From contig JAEYXG010000043.1 of assembly GCA_023428585.1 (NCBI GenBank), positions 1-5,917 on the forward strand: 5,917 nt of DNA, written 5' to 3'. The notes under the pieces were generated by a model. It was given only the letters and a program-made list of their open reading frames with translations, had not been told where the DNA came from and searched no databases. The stretch comes from Bacteroidota bacterium (GTDB taxonomy: Bacteria; Bacteroidota; Bacteroidia; Bacteroidales; Lentimicrobiaceae). Each line of letters opens with the position of its first letter. The stretch's first letter is position 1. The position numbers and the translations under genes were made by a program. Positions 5,247-5,917 of the stretch are shown piece after piece.

Positions 5247-5917
5247 TCAAAGAATTCCTTTCACCTTGAGTGTTGACTCCATTTGTTGCTGCATAGACAA
5301 AGCTTCTGCACGAGCTTTTTCAGCAAAGTCAGGCTGACCGGATGCAAAAATGATACTTCTGGAGGCATTGACCAGAATTCCACAATCATTGTTTAGCCCA
5401 AATTGTGCAACATCCTCCAGACTACCGCCCTGAGCGCCCACACCGGGCACCAGGAGAAAATGATCAGGGACGATTTTTCTCACTTCAGTAAGCATCTCAG
5501 CACGGGTTGCACCTACAACAAACATTGTATTTTCTGAAGAGCCCCATTTTGCTGTTATCCTCAGAACCTTTTCAAACAGTTTCACGTCATTACTATCAGC
5601 AATCAACTGAAAATCAGAAGCTCCCTTGTTGGATGTCAAAGCCAGAACAATAACCCATTTATCATTGAATTTGAGAAAAGGACTAACTGAATCTTCTCCC
5701 ATATATGGAGCAACTGTAACTGCGTCGAAATTAAAACCTGATGATTCCCTATCAAAGAATGCCCTTGCATATTGAGTAGAAGTATTTCCTATATCTCCCC
5801 GTTTTGCATCAGCTATTGTAAAACATTCGTTTTTATATTTTTCAAGGTATTCAATGGTTTTGTGCAAGCTTATCATGCCTGCCAATCCCCGTGCTTCATA
5901 GAATGCAAGGTTTGGTT
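5247..5917 (-). CDS. pyrF: Orotidine 5'-phosphate decarboxylase, N-terminus cut by window edge
   Basis: PyrF decarboxylates OMP to UMP, the last step of de novo pyrimidine synthesis, in the cytosol. The frame is open to the right edge. Complete codons start at 5915 (PNLAFYEARGLAG...), giving 222 visible residues before the TGA at 5247-5249. About 50 N-terminal residues, with the start codon and the first substrate-binding segment, are probably outside the window. The TTG at 5885 is an internal Leu codon, not a start. The catalytic Asp-x-Lys-x-x-Asp motif is intact in DAKRGDIG (visible residues 36-43; Lys38 at 5802-5804). VTVAPYMGEDSV, the LALTSNKGASDFQ loop, LLVPGVGAQGG (phosphate-binding PGxGxQGG, about 154-164) and VNASRSI (182-188) follow. 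These mark the longer PyrF subfamily of Bacteroidetes and other bacteria, rather than the ~230-aa E. coli type. It converges on ilvE across a 131-base gap. Confidence 0.95.
   Translation of the reverse strand, partial: PNLAFYEARGLAGMISLHKTIEYLEKYKNECFTIADAKRGDIGNTSTQYARAFFDRESSGFNFDAVTVAPYMGEDSVSPFLKFNDKWVIVLALTSNKGASDFQLIADSNDVKLFEKVLRITAKWGSSENTMFVVGATRAEMLTEVRKIVPDHFLLVPGVGAQGGSLEDVAQFGLNNDCGILVNASRSIIFASGQPDFAEKARAEALSMQQQMESTLKVKGIL

Noticed and set aside
5217..5257. Palindrome ACCTAGGT (5217-5224) and two GAATTC-centred repeats (5232-5237, 5252-5257) near the pyrF stop
   Set aside because: The GAATTC pair could form only a 7-bp AT-rich stem with a 12-base loop containing the stop codon. 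It is not convincing as a pyrF terminator and is likely chance.
5883..5885. TTG as a start codon for pyrF
   Set aside because: The frame stays open with PyrF-like residues (PNLAFYEARG) upstream to the window edge, so the true start is outside.
1..5917. Defence system, mobile element, CRISPR array or RNA gene
   Set aside because: No repeat array, transposase, integrase, tRNA-like fold or toxin-antitoxin pair is visible. All long frames belong to known cellular families.

Overview
The window looks like ordinary chromosomal DNA from a member of the Bacteroidota (Bacteroidetes). All six protein genes are complete or edge-cut members of well-known families, with sequence details typical of that phylum. 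The DNA is AT-rich, start codons lack clear Shine-Dalgarno sequences, and two candidate promoters resemble the Bacteroidetes pattern TTTG / TAnnTTTG. I assign no genus.

Layout, left to right: (1) Positions 1-1895, all on the minus strand, hold a three-gene cluster transcribed right to left. It runs from lemA (membrane-anchored, coiled-coil) to a small cytosolic TPM-domain protein, then to a secreted or membrane-anchored YgcG-like TPM protein whose C-terminal tail is cut by the window start. Both intergenic gaps contain short inverted repeats. (2) A strong intrinsic terminator at 1953-1988 separates this cluster from htpG (Hsp90 chaperone, minus strand, best start at 3899). (3) A divergent regulatory gap at 3900-4095 lies between htpG and ilvE (branched-chain aminotransferase, plus strand, 4096-5115). 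It carries a plausible promoter in each direction and a near-palindrome next to the htpG promoter. (4) ilvE ends at a clear intrinsic terminator (5138-5169). (5) A convergent pyrF gene (orotidine 5'-phosphate decarboxylase, minus strand) runs off the right edge without its N-terminus.

Functionally, htpG (protein folding), ilvE (last step of Val/Leu/Ile synthesis or first step of their breakdown) and pyrF (last step of UMP synthesis) are housekeeping genes with no evident link. The LemA/TPM/TPM cluster is the only conserved set here whose biochemical role is poorly understood. I see no mobile element, CRISPR array, tRNA, rRNA or defence system, and no gene-free stretch longer than about 200 bases. 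The most interesting signals are the intergenic RNA structures of the LemA/TPM cluster, especially a 15-pair hairpin at 725-762 that is continuous only in the transcribed strand, and the candidate control element upstream of htpG.
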